Positions 46,949 through 54,697 of a stretch of 64,000 nucleotides of DNA are shown piece after piece. The first letter of the stretch is position 1, and each line of letters opens with the position of its first letter. The stretch lies in contig NZ_BSEN01000006.1 in NCBI RefSeq assembly GCF_027921845.1, positions 205,125 to 269,124 on the forward strand, read 5' to 3'. The notes below the pieces were generated by a model, which saw only the letters and a program-made list of their open reading frames with translations, searched no databases and was not told where the DNA came from. Origin of the DNA: Leifsonia poae (lineage in GTDB: Bacteria > Actinomycetota > Actinomycetes > Actinomycetales > Microbacteriaceae). The translations under genes were made by a program, and so were the position numbers.

Positions 46949-47920
46949 TCACCAGGCGTAGTCCTCAGGTGCGGTCTTGTGGCCGGGGAAGATCTCGTCG
47001 AGACGGGCGAGCGCGGCGTCGTCGAGCTTCACCTCGAGCGCTCGAACCGCGGCATCCAGCTGTTCGCGGGTGCGCGGTCCGATGATCGGACCGGTCACGG
47101 CCGGCTGTGCGAGCAGCCAGGCCAGTGCGATGTCGCCCGGCTCGTGGCCGAGCTCGTCGGCGAAGGCCTCGTACGCCTCGATCGCTTCGCGGTGCGTGGC
47201 CAGCGTGTCGGCCGCGCGCCCCTCGAGTCGGCGCTTGCCCTCGTTCTGCTTGCGGATGACGCCGCCGAGCAGGCCACCGTGCAGCGGGGACCACGCGATC
47301 ACGCCGACCCCGTTGGCCTGGGCGGCGGGCAGCACCTCGAGCTCGACGTCGCGGGTCAGCAGGTTGTAGATCGACTGCTCGCTGACGAGGCCGGTGTAGT
47401 TGCGGCGGCGGGCTTCGGCCTGCGCGGTGGCGATGTGCCACCCGGCGAAGTTGCTCGACCCCGCGTACAGGATCTTGCCCTGCGCGACGGCGGTCTCCAT
47501 TGCCTGCCAGATCTCGTCCCACGGCGTCGCGCGGTCGACGTGGTGGAACTGGTAGATGTCGATGTGGTCGGTCTGCAGGCGCTTCAGGCTCGCATCCAGC
47601 GCGCGCCGGATGTTCAGGGCCGAGAGCCTGCCCTCGTTGGGCCAGTCGCCCATGTCGCCGTAGAGCTTGGTGGCGAGCACCGTGCGCTCGCGGCGGCCGT
47701 CGCCCTTCGCGAACCAGTCGCCGACGATCGACTCGGTGGCGCCCTTGCCGCGGTGCTGGCCGTAGACGTTGGCCGTGTCGAAATAGTTGATGCCGTACTC
47801 GTGGGCCGCATCCATGATGGCGTGCGAGTCCTCATCGGGGGTCTGGGGCCCGAAGTTCATCGTTCCGAGAACCAGCCGTGAGACTTTCAGGCCGGATCGG
47901 CCCAGGTTTGTGTACTCCAT
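46949..47920 (-). CDS. aldo/keto reductase
   Basis: A 323-aa AKR of the YhdN/AKR11-like group: MEYTNLGRSGLKVSRLVLGT, FDTANVYGQHRGKGATE, VLATKLYGDMGDWPN, IYQFHHVDRATPWDE and GPIIGPRTREQLD. The tetrad Asp/Tyr/Lys/His is intact. ATG 47920 is preferred as the family start; a GTG eight codons upstream is possible. GATGCT stands 6 nt before the ATG with no real Shine-Dalgarno. The gene heads the AKR pair. Confidence 0.9.
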   Translation of the reverse strand: MEYTNLGRSGLKVSRLVLGTMNFGPQTPDEDSHAIMDAAHEYGINYFDTANVYGQHRGKGATESIVGDWFAKGDGRRERTVLATKLYGDMGDWPNEGRLSALNIRRALDASLKRLQTDHIDIYQFHHVDRATPWDEIWQAMETAVAQGKILYAGSSNFAGWHIATAQAEARRRNYTGLVSEQSIYNLLTRDVELEVLPAAQANGVGVIAWSPLHGGLLGGVIRKQNEGKRRLEGRAADTLATHREAIEAYEAFADELGHEPGDIALAWLLAQPAVTGPIIGPRTREQLDAAVRALEVKLDDAALARLDEIFPGHKTAPEDYAW

Positions 47921-48086
47921 AGCCTCAGCATCCGCTCGCACCAATCAGATGTCCAACAGGAGATCTGGATGGCATTCTGCAACCCGAGTGCTGAATGGGA
48001 TTCGGGTCTCCGGCGTCGTTTGCGCGGTGCCCGCCGCAGGCTTAGCCTGAGCGCGCATCCGACGGCACCGCAGGAGACGAGGACCC

Positions 48087-48719
48087 ATGAAGCAGCTCAC
48101 CGACGGCGTCTTCCAGTTGCAGAAGGCGCGGGGCGCGAACGCGTATCTCGTCGCGGCGGGTGATCGCTCGGTGGTGATCGACACGGGCATCCGGTCTGGC
48201 GGCCCCGGGCTCATCGCCGAGTTGGCGGGCGCACGCCACGAGGTCCCGCCCGTGACGGACATCGTGCTCACCCACTACGACCCCGACCACGCCGGTGCGG
48301 CCGCCGCGCTGCAGCGGCAGACGGGGGCGAAGGTGTGGCTCGGGCGCGCGGACGCGGCCATCCTGCGCGGCGAGACGCCGCCGCCGACGCGTTCCCGGCG
48401 CATCCTGGCCCTGCGCGGTCAGGCGGACGAGCCGGCCGGCCTCGCCGAGCTGCCCGACGATGCGGAGACCGAGGTCGTTCCGGAGCTGTTCGCGGTGCCG
48501 GCTCCCGGGCACACGCCCGGCCACCACGTGGTGCGCTGGCACGGTGTGGTGTTCTCCGGCGACGCCGTCCGGCTCTCCAAGGGCGCGCTCGAGCAGTTCC
48601 CGGCGTTCCTGATCAGCGACACGGGCCAGGCGTTGGAAACGGCGGCCCTGATCGCCGGGATGCGCCCGCGGCTCGTCTGTCCCGGTCACGGCGCGCCGGG
48701 CCTGCTCGCCGCCCGCTGA
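48087..48719 (+). CDS. metallo-beta-lactamase-fold hydrolase
   Basis: A 210-aa MBL-fold enzyme. The metal motif is LTHYDPDHAG (H63, D65, D67, H68), followed by PAPGHTPGHHV, FSGDAVR and CPGHG, giving the full glyoxalase-II-like zinc-ligand set. Substrate unknown. It has a leader: TAGCCT (48043-48048) is a likely -10 and AGGAGACGAGGA precedes the ATG. It is followed by an imperfect hairpin and converges on the small membrane protein. Confidence 0.9.
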   Translation: MKQLTDGVFQLQKARGANAYLVAAGDRSVVIDTGIRSGGPGLIAELAGARHEVPPVTDIVLTHYDPDHAGAAAALQRQTGAKVWLGRADAAILRGETPPPTRSRRILALRGQADEPAGLAELPDDAETEVVPELFAVPAPGHTPGHHVVRWHGVVFSGDAVRLSKGALEQFPAFLISDTGQALETAALIAGMRPRLVCPGHGAPGLLAAR

Positions 48720-48722
48720 CCG

Positions 48723-48779
48723 CGAGTGGTGCGAAATGTCGCTCAAATCGCAGGGATGACGGACATTCGGCACCGCTCG
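48723..48779. repeat. imperfect intergenic hairpin, family B copy 1
   Basis: CGAGTGGTGCGAAATGTC (48723-48740) pairs with GACATTCGGCACCGCTCG (48762-48779) with three mismatched or wobble positions and a 21-nt loop. It lies between convergent genes and shares TGCGAAATGT with the element at 49506-49543. Confidence 0.65.
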
Positions 48780-48792
48780 GCGGCACCGCTAT

Positions 48793-48836
48793 GCGGGGGC
48801 GCGGCGGCGCGGCGGCGCGGGGGCGCGGCGACGCGG
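48793..48836. repeat. 8-bp GC-only tandem repeat
   Basis: About five imperfect units of GCGCGGCG lie right at the 3' end of the minus-strand membrane protein gene, abutting its TAG stop (48837-48839). It may come from slippage. Confidence 0.7.
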
Positions 48837-49124
48837 CTAGACCAGCGCGAAGACGAGCGACAGCACGAGCGGGAGCACCCCGATCACGATGAGGATGATG
48901 CCGCCGAAGAAGGCGATCGCCGACGGAACGGCTCCGCGCAGCGCGGCGTCCGCCCGGAGCCGCCCGCGAGACTGCAGGCCGAGCACGAGCGCGATCGCTC
49001 CGAGCACGCCGGACACCGCGGGGACCGCGATCAGCATCGTTCCGAGCACGACGGCAGCCAGACCGAGCACCGCCGCGCCCGACCACACCGGCCGTTCGGG
49101 CGCCGGCTGCGGGCTCGTGTCCAT
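48837..49124 (-). CDS. small integral membrane protein
   Basis: A 95-aa protein with three hydrophobic helices (about residues 14-34, 36-50 and 66-93) and short polar loops (QSRGRLRADAALRG between helices two and three). It is of the DUF4190-like or general small actinobacterial membrane type; no function can be assigned. The start is supported by TAGGCT exactly 6 nt upstream. Confidence 0.75.
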   Translation of the reverse strand: MDTSPQPAPERPVWSGAAVLGLAAVVLGTMLIAVPAVSGVLGAIALVLGLQSRGRLRADAALRGAVPSAIAFFGGIILIVIGVLPLVLSLVFALV

Positions 49125-49130
49125 GCGGTC

Positions 49131-49136
49131 AGCCTA
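49131..49136 (-). promoter_or_regulatory. -10 hexamer TAGGCT of leaderless membrane protein gene
   Basis: On the minus strand TAGGCT, then GACCGC (6 nt), then ATG (complement of 49122-49124). Confidence 0.6.
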
Positions 49137-49196
49137 GTGAGCGCGGGGGAGCGCCGACAGACCCGTGGCCGAGCGGCGCTGCGGTGGCAAAGCGCC

Positions 49197-49454
49197 TCAG
49201 CGCGCGGCGAGCGCCTCGGTGAGTTCGGCGTCGGACGGCTCGACGAGGTGGGCGCCGTCGGGGAACACGATCACCGGGATGTTCGTGCGTCCGCTGATCG
49301 CGAGGGCGCGGTCGGCGGCCTCCGGCTGGGCGACGAGGTCGATGTACTCGTAGTCGGCGCCGACCCGGTCGAGGAGGGCCTTGGAGCGGATGCAGTCGCG
49401 GCACCAGTCCGCGCCGAACACGGTGACGCGGTCGAAAGTCTCAGGCGAAGTCAT
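49197..49454 (-). CDS. glutaredoxin-like protein (mycoredoxin type)
   Basis: An 85-aa thioredoxin-fold protein with the active site C18-R-D-C21 (GADWCRDCIRS) and the cis-Pro segment TNIPVIVFPDG. The size and WCxDC pattern match actinobacterial mycoredoxin-1-like proteins, which reduce mycothiol mixed disulfides; that assignment is by family. TAGGAT stands 6 nt before the ATG. Confidence 0.88.
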   Translation of the reverse strand: MTSPETFDRVTVFGADWCRDCIRSKALLDRVGADYEYIDLVAQPEAADRALAISGRTNIPVIVFPDGAHLVEPSDAELTEALAAR

Positions 49455-49460
49455 CCCTCG

Positions 49461-49466
49461 ATCCTA
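49461..49466 (-). promoter_or_regulatory. -10 hexamer TAGGAT of leaderless glutaredoxin gene
   Basis: On the minus strand TAGGAT, then CGAGGG (6 nt), then ATG (complement of 49452-49454). Confidence 0.6.
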
Positions 49467-49505
49467 TTTCGTCGCGGCTGAGAGTTCGGCGCGTGCGACC
49501 TGTGG

Positions 49506-49543
49506 GAAATGTGCGGTGCGAGCGGCGCCCGACCGCACATTTC
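49506..49543. repeat. intergenic hairpin, family B copy 2
   Basis: GAAATGTGCGGT (49506-49517) and its exact complement (49532-49543) form a 12-bp stem with a 14-nt loop, 20 nt beyond the stop of the minus-strand GH78 gene, where it may end transcription. It shares TGCGAAATGT with 48723-48779 on the opposite strand. Confidence 0.75.
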
Positions 49544-49563
49544 GCAGAAGTGGATCGCTCGGG

Positions 49564-52077
49564 CTAGCGGGCGAGCTCGTGCCGGCCGGCGGGCAGGCTC
49601 GTCTTCGTCCCGTCCGGTGCCACCGCGACGACCGGCACCGGCGACTCGATCGTCACCGATGTCGCATCCACGCGCACCTGGATCGACCCGAACGGTGTCG
49701 GCACCGAGCCCTCGGCGAACCCGAGCGTGCCGAGCGCCGGCTCCACCCGCGCGGTAGAGAATCCGGGAGCGTCCGGTGTGACGCCGAGCACGTACTGCAC
49801 CAGGTCTTTCGTCGGGGTGCTGCTCCAGCCGTGCACCGGAGTGCCCCAGCCCCAGCATTCGCCGAAGGTGTCGTAGCCGTCGACCAGGAACTGCGACCAG
49901 CGCCGGATGAGCGTCACGAGGTCGCCGGCCCGGCCGGCTTCAGCGACCGCGTCGTGCACCAGATAGCTGTAGAACGGCTCCGCGATGACCACCTCGTGCT
50001 CGGCATCCCAGTCGATCCGCTGCACGCCCTTCATCTGGTCGGCGATCTTCTGCTGGTCGTACGAGCCGTCTTCGTTGCCGATCCAGGAGCGCACGATGAG
50101 CGTCGCCGGGTCGGTGACCGCGTCGATGATGCGGTTCCAGCGCGAACGCGGCGCGAGTCCGGACACGATCGCGGTGGCTCCCGCCGCCTGCGACGCGGCA
50201 GGCTGCACGACACCGTCGACGATGTGGTCGACGTACGTCCCGCGCGCCTCATCCCAGAAGTCCTCGAAACCGCCGGCGGCCCGCGCGTGCAGGTCGTCGG
50301 CCCAGGCCGCCGCCCCCTGGTTGCCGACGAAGCGGCTCAGCTCGGCGAACTCGCGCAGCCCGCGGGCCCACAGTGCGGTGAGGAGGCTGCTGCGCCCGGT
50401 GACGAGCACGCTCGACCAGTCGACGAGGTTCCATTCCGGAACGTCGGCGATGGTGCCGCGCTCGTCCACGTACGGGAGGTACCAGCGGAGGATGCGCTCC
50501 ACCGTCGGCAGCAGTGCGCGGATCTCCTGCTCGTCGCCGATGTAGCGGTAGAGGTTGTGCACGCCGTGCACCCAGTGCATCGACCAGTCCGGGATCGTGA
50601 ACCCGCCGGACGACTCGATCTCGCCGACCACGCTCATCGGCAGGATCCCGTCGTAGCGCGGCGAGTTGCCGAGGGCGATGTAGTTGCGGGCCATCCGCCA
50701 GTCGTCGTTCGTCGTGAGGTGGACGAGTTGGTGGACCACGCCGTCGCCCACCCAGGCACGCTGTTCCCGCGTAGGGCAGTCGGTGAACGCATCCTGCGCG
50801 TTCGCCTGAACCGTACGGATGCCCGCCGCGTAGAGTGCGTCGATCTCCGGGTCGTCGGAGCGGAAGAAGGCCGCTCCGACCTGCGGGTACAGGCGCTCCT
50901 GCACCTCGATGCCGTCGATCACGGCCTCCGCGTCGCCTCCGGTCACCAGGAGGTGTGCGAAGCGCATGCCGTTGACCTCGAACGCGTCGAAGCGGTCGTC
51001 GTGCCCGCGCGCGATGTAGCGGGCGCCCGTTTTCGGGATCGAGAAGCTCTCCGCCTCGTCCGAGCGGTGCGGGCGCTCGCGGTACAGCAGGTCGACAGTG
51101 GTTCCGGCGGCCGCGCGCAGCGACACGTGCACGGTACCCACGACGACGCGACCGAAGTCGAGGCTGACGATCGTGCCGGTGTCAGCCCCTGATGGCACGG
51201 GCACCGGGAGGGACGCGGTCGCGTCGGCTGAGACGTCACGGCCATCGAGAGCCCGACGCACCCGCGACACCGGATGCTCGTCCGCGGCATCGGTGACCGG
51301 CAGGGCCGCGCTCACCCGGACCACGGCCGGGGTGACGAGCGCCCCGCCGACCGGAGCGGTGCCGCGCGGGATGAGCGCCCCGTACGGGTCGGTCGGCGGC
51401 TGCGTGCGGCCGAAGCCGCCGATGTGGCTCGCGGGCCGGAGGTGGGCGGTCGGCCAGCCGGAGTCGTCGAAGTCGGGCTGTTCCCAGTCCACAGGGAGGG
51501 CCCGCGCATCCACCAGTTCGACCGGAACGCCGTCGAGCCCTTCGAGCGACGGCGCCGTCCACGCGGTCGCGCGGTGCACGAGCCACGTGTCGTCGGAGAT
51601 GAGCCGGTCGTCACCGAGCCTTGCCTCGAACACGAGCACGCCATCCAGCCCGAGCCCGCCGTTGGCGGCAGCCGGCTGCCAGAACGCCGTCGCGTCGCCG
51701 TAGAACGTGACCAGCACCGCGATGGTGTTCGTGCCCTGGCGCAGGAACGGAGCGAGATCGTACTCGTCGTACCGCAACCGGCGGGGCTGGGAGCGCGCCG
51801 GCCCGCGCCCGACCTCGGCGCCGTTGACGAAGAGCACGTAGCGGGAGTCCGCGGTGAGGCGCGCCGGCGCGGTCGACGGTACGGCGTCGAGCGAGACGGT
51901 GCTCCGGAAGATCGAGCGGTGGAACGGCGCTCGGGCATCGGACGTGCCGAGGCCGACCTCGGAGCCGCCGCCCGACGGGTCGGCGCCGATCCAGTGCGCC
52001 CGCCAGCCGATCCCGCCGAAGGCGGAGGCAGGGGAGGCGATGGTCGCGCGGGTGGATTCCAGCGTCTCGGTTGTCAT
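49564..52077 (-). CDS. alpha-L-rhamnosidase (GH78)
   Basis: An 837-aa glycoside hydrolase with N-terminal beta-sandwich domains (about 1-395: ADSRYVLFVNGAEVGRGPARS; DFGRVVVGTVHVSL), an (alpha/alpha)6 barrel (about 400-760) and a C-terminal beta domain. Catalytic acidic residues D433, E438 and D445 sit in FTDCPTREQRAWVGDG, matching the Asp-Glu-Asp set of characterised GH78 enzymes. No signal peptide, so it is cytoplasmic. It follows the nucleotidyltransferase gene on the same strand. In the 67-nt gap between them GTTGA(A/C)CGTC occurs twice, 18 bp apart. Confidence 0.9.
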   Translation of the reverse strand: MTTETLESTRATIASPASAFGGIGWRAHWIGADPSGGGSEVGLGTSDARAPFHRSIFRSTVSLDAVPSTAPARLTADSRYVLFVNGAEVGRGPARSQPRRLRYDEYDLAPFLRQGTNTIAVLVTFYGDATAFWQPAAANGGLGLDGVLVFEARLGDDRLISDDTWLVHRATAWTAPSLEGLDGVPVELVDARALPVDWEQPDFDDSGWPTAHLRPASHIGGFGRTQPPTDPYGALIPRGTAPVGGALVTPAVVRVSAALPVTDAADEHPVSRVRRALDGRDVSADATASLPVPVPSGADTGTIVSLDFGRVVVGTVHVSLRAAAGTTVDLLYRERPHRSDEAESFSIPKTGARYIARGHDDRFDAFEVNGMRFAHLLVTGGDAEAVIDGIEVQERLYPQVGAAFFRSDDPEIDALYAAGIRTVQANAQDAFTDCPTREQRAWVGDGVVHQLVHLTTNDDWRMARNYIALGNSPRYDGILPMSVVGEIESSGGFTIPDWSMHWVHGVHNLYRYIGDEQEIRALLPTVERILRWYLPYVDERGTIADVPEWNLVDWSSVLVTGRSSLLTALWARGLREFAELSRFVGNQGAAAWADDLHARAAGGFEDFWDEARGTYVDHIVDGVVQPAASQAAGATAIVSGLAPRSRWNRIIDAVTDPATLIVRSWIGNEDGSYDQQKIADQMKGVQRIDWDAEHEVVIAEPFYSYLVHDAVAEAGRAGDLVTLIRRWSQFLVDGYDTFGECWGWGTPVHGWSSTPTKDLVQYVLGVTPDAPGFSTARVEPALGTLGFAEGSVPTPFGSIQVRVDATSVTIESPVPVVAVAPDGTKTSLPAGRHELAR

Positions 52078-52144
52078 GGTGGCCTGCTTTCTGCGTTGAA
52101 CGTCAGGGTGGGGTTGACCGTCGAAGGTGGGGCGGGAGGAGGGG

Positions 52145-53047
52145 TCAGGAGTACTCGGGGGTCTTGGTGCGATAGCGCCAGGCCAGCTCGTTGTCGAGGA
52201 TGAACGTCGACAGCGTCTCGTCGCGGGGCAGTGCGCCGCCGACAGCGTCTTCGAGCGCGGCGAGCACCCGGTCCGCAGTTCGGCGGGTCGGATGCTCGAC
52301 CAGCGCGACGAGGTCGGCGGCGAACCCTTCCGGCTGAGCCCGCAGCTCGCGCACCTGCTTCATGAGTTGCTTCGGGCCGCCGAAGAACGTGTGCTCGCGG
52401 GCGAGGAAGGCGCGTCCGGCCGACAGCGCGAGGTGCACCGCGGCGTGGTGGAGGAGGAAGGCGTCCCCGCTCTCGCTCGCCTGATCGAGGAAGTAGCCGC
52501 CGTGCAGCCGTGCCTGCGCGACGAACGAGGCGACGCGCGCATCCCAGCCGTCGTCGGCGACGAACCGGATGCGCTCGACGCGCTCGGCGAGATCGTCGAC
52601 GCGGCTGAAGACGATGCGGGAGGTGGCGAACGAGGCGCGCACCGGATCGTCGCCGCGCTCGGCGGCGTCGTCGAGGTACGACAGCGTCGCGAGCTTCACG
52701 TCGAAGTAGCCGTCGGGGTAGTCGATCCCGTCTGTCTCCGTGAACATCAGACGGTTCACTCCGTAGGCCTCGTCCCAGCGCTCCTCGGTCACGACCAGGT
52801 AGAGGTCGACGTCGGAGTCCGGGCGCTCGGTGCCGCGCGCGAGCGAGCCGGTCACGATGACGCCGAGGGTGCCGGGGTCAGACGCCACGCGGCGCACGTA
52901 GCGGTCGAGCGCTTCGTCGTGGTGCTTCACGGCCGACCCCGTTCCGGTCGTCGGCGCATGGCCCATCGGCAGGTGTCCGACCTCGACGGTCGCAGCGGTT
53001 CGACCACGACGTTCCTTCCGCTCGATGCATCGTTGCGCGATCACCAT
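52145..53047 (-). CDS. nucleotidyltransferase-domain protein
   Basis: A 300-aa protein. The Pol-beta-type nucleotidyltransferase core is VIVTGSLARGTERPDSDVDLYLVV (GS-x9-DxD), followed by a helical C-terminal half (HHAAVHLALSAGRAFLAREH) like KNTase/HEPN-type partners. It may be an aminoglycoside-type or stand-alone NTase; the acceptor is unknown. ATG 53047 is preferred: CACGAT lies 7 nt upstream and a LacI-like operator just beyond that. ATG 52966 (MGHAPTTG), close to the conserved core, is an alternative with no good Shine-Dalgarno. Confidence 0.8.
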   Translation of the reverse strand: MVIAQRCIERKERRGRTAATVEVGHLPMGHAPTTGTGSAVKHHDEALDRYVRRVASDPGTLGVIVTGSLARGTERPDSDVDLYLVVTEERWDEAYGVNRLMFTETDGIDYPDGYFDVKLATLSYLDDAAERGDDPVRASFATSRIVFSRVDDLAERVERIRFVADDGWDARVASFVAQARLHGGYFLDQASESGDAFLLHHAAVHLALSAGRAFLAREHTFFGGPKQLMKQVRELRAQPEGFAADLVALVEHPTRRTADRVLAALEDAVGGALPRDETLSTFILDNELAWRYRTKTPEYS

Positions 53048-53065
53048 AGCGCAGATCGTGGCGAA

Positions 53066-53080
53066 TTTGAATCGTTCAAA
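53066..53080. promoter_or_regulatory. LacI-like operator TTTGAATCGTTCAAA
   Basis: A perfect inverted repeat (TTTGAA, spacer TCG, TTCAAA) lies 5 bp beyond the CACGAT -10 candidate of the nucleotidyltransferase gene. It resembles the two sites between lacI and the binding-protein gene, with one base fewer at the centre. Confidence 0.55.
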
Positions 53081-53359
53081 TGATCGCGATGACGAACGAG
53101 CCGGGTCGTTCGCATACGTCAAGTGTCTGCGCTCCCAGGGATTCACTGCGATTCGGGCTGCGAGCGCCCGTGCCGCGCCCGTGCGTATGGCCGAGCGATT
53201 GATTCGTTTTAGCGCGCACGATCCCGGCCGCCCGAGCCGCGCCGACGATTTGTGGCAATGCACGGGAATGGCGCGGTCAGAGTCGACTGCTGCCACGAAA
53301 CAGCCGCGCGCGAGAGGCAAGCGCCGCGCGCCGTGCGCGTCAGCACCGCGCCGGCCGCT
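53081..53359. other. 279-nt gap with no recognised gene
   Basis: Between the operator and the 3' end of the LacI gene I see no gene with family resemblance, no tRNA and no clear terminator. Open frames here are remnants of high-GC composition. The stretch has relatively AT-rich patches (53190-53215) compared with its surroundings. Confidence 0.5.
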
Positions 53360-54379
53360 CTACGCCGGCGGCGCGCTCGCGCTGCTCGCCCGCACCACGA
53401 GCTCCGGCTGGTACAGGATCTGCCGCGGCTCGAGGTCGGGGTCCTCCGCTTCTTCGAGCAGGATCTGCACCGCCGTCTCGCCGATCAGCCGGCTCGGCTG
53501 CCGGATCGAGGTCAGCGGGACCACGGAAGCGCTGGCGAACAGGATGTCGTCGTAGCCGACGAGCGCGATCTCGTCGGGGATGGCGATCTCGCCCTGCATG
53601 TTGAGCGCCTGGAGCAGGCCGATCGCAAGCAGGTCGTTCGCGGCGAAGATACCGTCGGGCCGTGCTGAAGGTGCGCGCTCCACGATCGCCTCGCCTGCTC
53701 GTCGGCCCTCCTGCACCGTCAACCCGTTCACGACGATGACCTCGAGCGTGACGCCCGGATGCGCGGCGGCCGCCTGTCGCGCGCCCTGCAGGCGGTCGCT
53801 CACCTGGCGGATCTCCGTCGGGCCGCCGACGACCGCGATGCGCCGCCGCCCCGACTCGATGAGGTGCGTGACCGCGAGGGCGCCACCCGCGACGTCGTCG
53901 ACGGAGACCGAACTGAAGGAGAGGTCGTTGCTCACGCGGTCGACGAGCACGGCGGGGATGCCGCGCTGCCGCATCCGGCGCAATCGTGGAACCACATTGC
54001 CGACCGGCGAGATCAGCACGCCGCGCACGCGCAGCTCCTCGAACAGGTTGAGGTAGCCCGACTCCCTGTCTTTCTTCTCGTTGCTGTTGCCGGCGATGAC
54101 CGAGTAGCCTGCGGAGGCCGCGCTGTCTTCCGCGGCCGTCGTGAGCTCGGTGAAGAACGGGTTGCTGCCGCTGAGCGTGATCAGGCCGAGCGCGTTGCTG
54201 TGGCCGACGCGCAGCTGCCTGGCGGCCTCGTTCCGCACGTAGGAGAGCTTCTCCATGGCGAGCGTGACGCGCTCGACAGTGTCGGGGGAGACGATCTCGG
54301 GACGGTTGAGCACGTTCGAGACGGTGCCGATCGAGACGCGAGCGAGTGCTGCGACGTCCTTGACGCTGGGCGAAACCAT
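53360..54379 (-). CDS. LacI-family transcriptional regulator
   Basis: A 339-aa repressor. The HTH and hinge are residues 1-60 (SVKDVAALARVSIGTVSNVL; SYVRNEAARQLRVG), then a periplasmic-binding-protein-like sensor domain (NALGLITLSGSNPFFTEL ... GYDDILFASASVVPLTSIRQ). AAAGGA precedes the ATG, and TAGAAT (complement of 54400-54405) is its -10. It is divergent from the rhamnose operon and probably senses rhamnose or a rhamnoside. A TTGAAACGTTAA site overlaps its own -35 region, which suggests autoregulation. Confidence 0.94.
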   Translation of the reverse strand: MVSPSVKDVAALARVSIGTVSNVLNRPEIVSPDTVERVTLAMEKLSYVRNEAARQLRVGHSNALGLITLSGSNPFFTELTTAAEDSAASAGYSVIAGNSNEKKDRESGYLNLFEELRVRGVLISPVGNVVPRLRRMRQRGIPAVLVDRVSNDLSFSSVSVDDVAGGALAVTHLIESGRRRIAVVGGPTEIRQVSDRLQGARQAAAAHPGVTLEVIVVNGLTVQEGRRAGEAIVERAPSARPDGIFAANDLLAIGLLQALNMQGEIAIPDEIALVGYDDILFASASVVPLTSIRQPSRLIGETAVQILLEEAEDPDLEPRQILYQPELVVRASSASAPPA

Positions 54380-54418
54380 AGCCGTCCTTTCCGCTTCGCA
54401 TTCTAGGTGGCCCGAGCA

Positions 54419-54430
54419 TTGAAACGTTAA
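54419..54430. promoter_or_regulatory. LacI operator TTGAAACGTTAA
   Basis: The sequence matches the LacI-family consensus TTGAAACGTTTCAA in its left half and centre. It lies 13 bp upstream of the lacI -10 (TAGAAT), over the -35 position. Confidence 0.55.
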
Positions 54431-54598
54431 CGGCCGCGAACTTCATTTGTTGTGGCGCGCACCTATTGGCGATCCGTTCATTGAACACCCTATCGGCCGG
54501 ATGCCCGCCCTGGCCGGGCCCGCACGCCACGCGGTGCGGCCTTCCGCACCATCCCTAAACGGAGAATTCCTCCGTTGCTGAATCGTTACAATTCACTC

Positions 54599-54627
54599 TT
54601 GACGCACATCCAGGGCGCACCTATCTT
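54599..54627 (+). promoter_or_regulatory. rhamnose operon promoter
   Basis: TTGACG (54599-54604), a 17-bp spacer and TATCTT (54622-54627) form a near-consensus promoter. The predicted start near 54634 falls inside the operator at 54632-54643 and leaves a leader of about 64 nt. Confidence 0.7.
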
Positions 54628-54631
54628 CAAA

Positions 54632-54643
54632 TGAAGCGTTTCA
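54632..54643. promoter_or_regulatory. LacI operator TGAAGCGTTTCA
   Basis: A near-palindrome TGAA-n-CG-n-TTCA placed on the predicted transcription start of the binding-protein gene, the classic place for LacI repression. Confidence 0.7.
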
Positions 54644-54697
54644 ATGCGAACCCGAATCCCCCATCGGGAGCTGCGGCGCCAATACAAGGAGGTATTC

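Noticed and set aside
48087-49543. Mobile element bounded by the family B hairpins
   Set aside because: The enclosed genes (membrane protein, glutaredoxin) are ordinary with leaderless promoters, the hairpins are not identical and no transposase or target-site duplication is seen.
53025-53555. Plus-strand open frame of 176 codons over the lacI 3' gap
   Set aside because: Its second half is antisense to the LacI gene, no Shine-Dalgarno or -10 element precedes it and composition is shadow-like.
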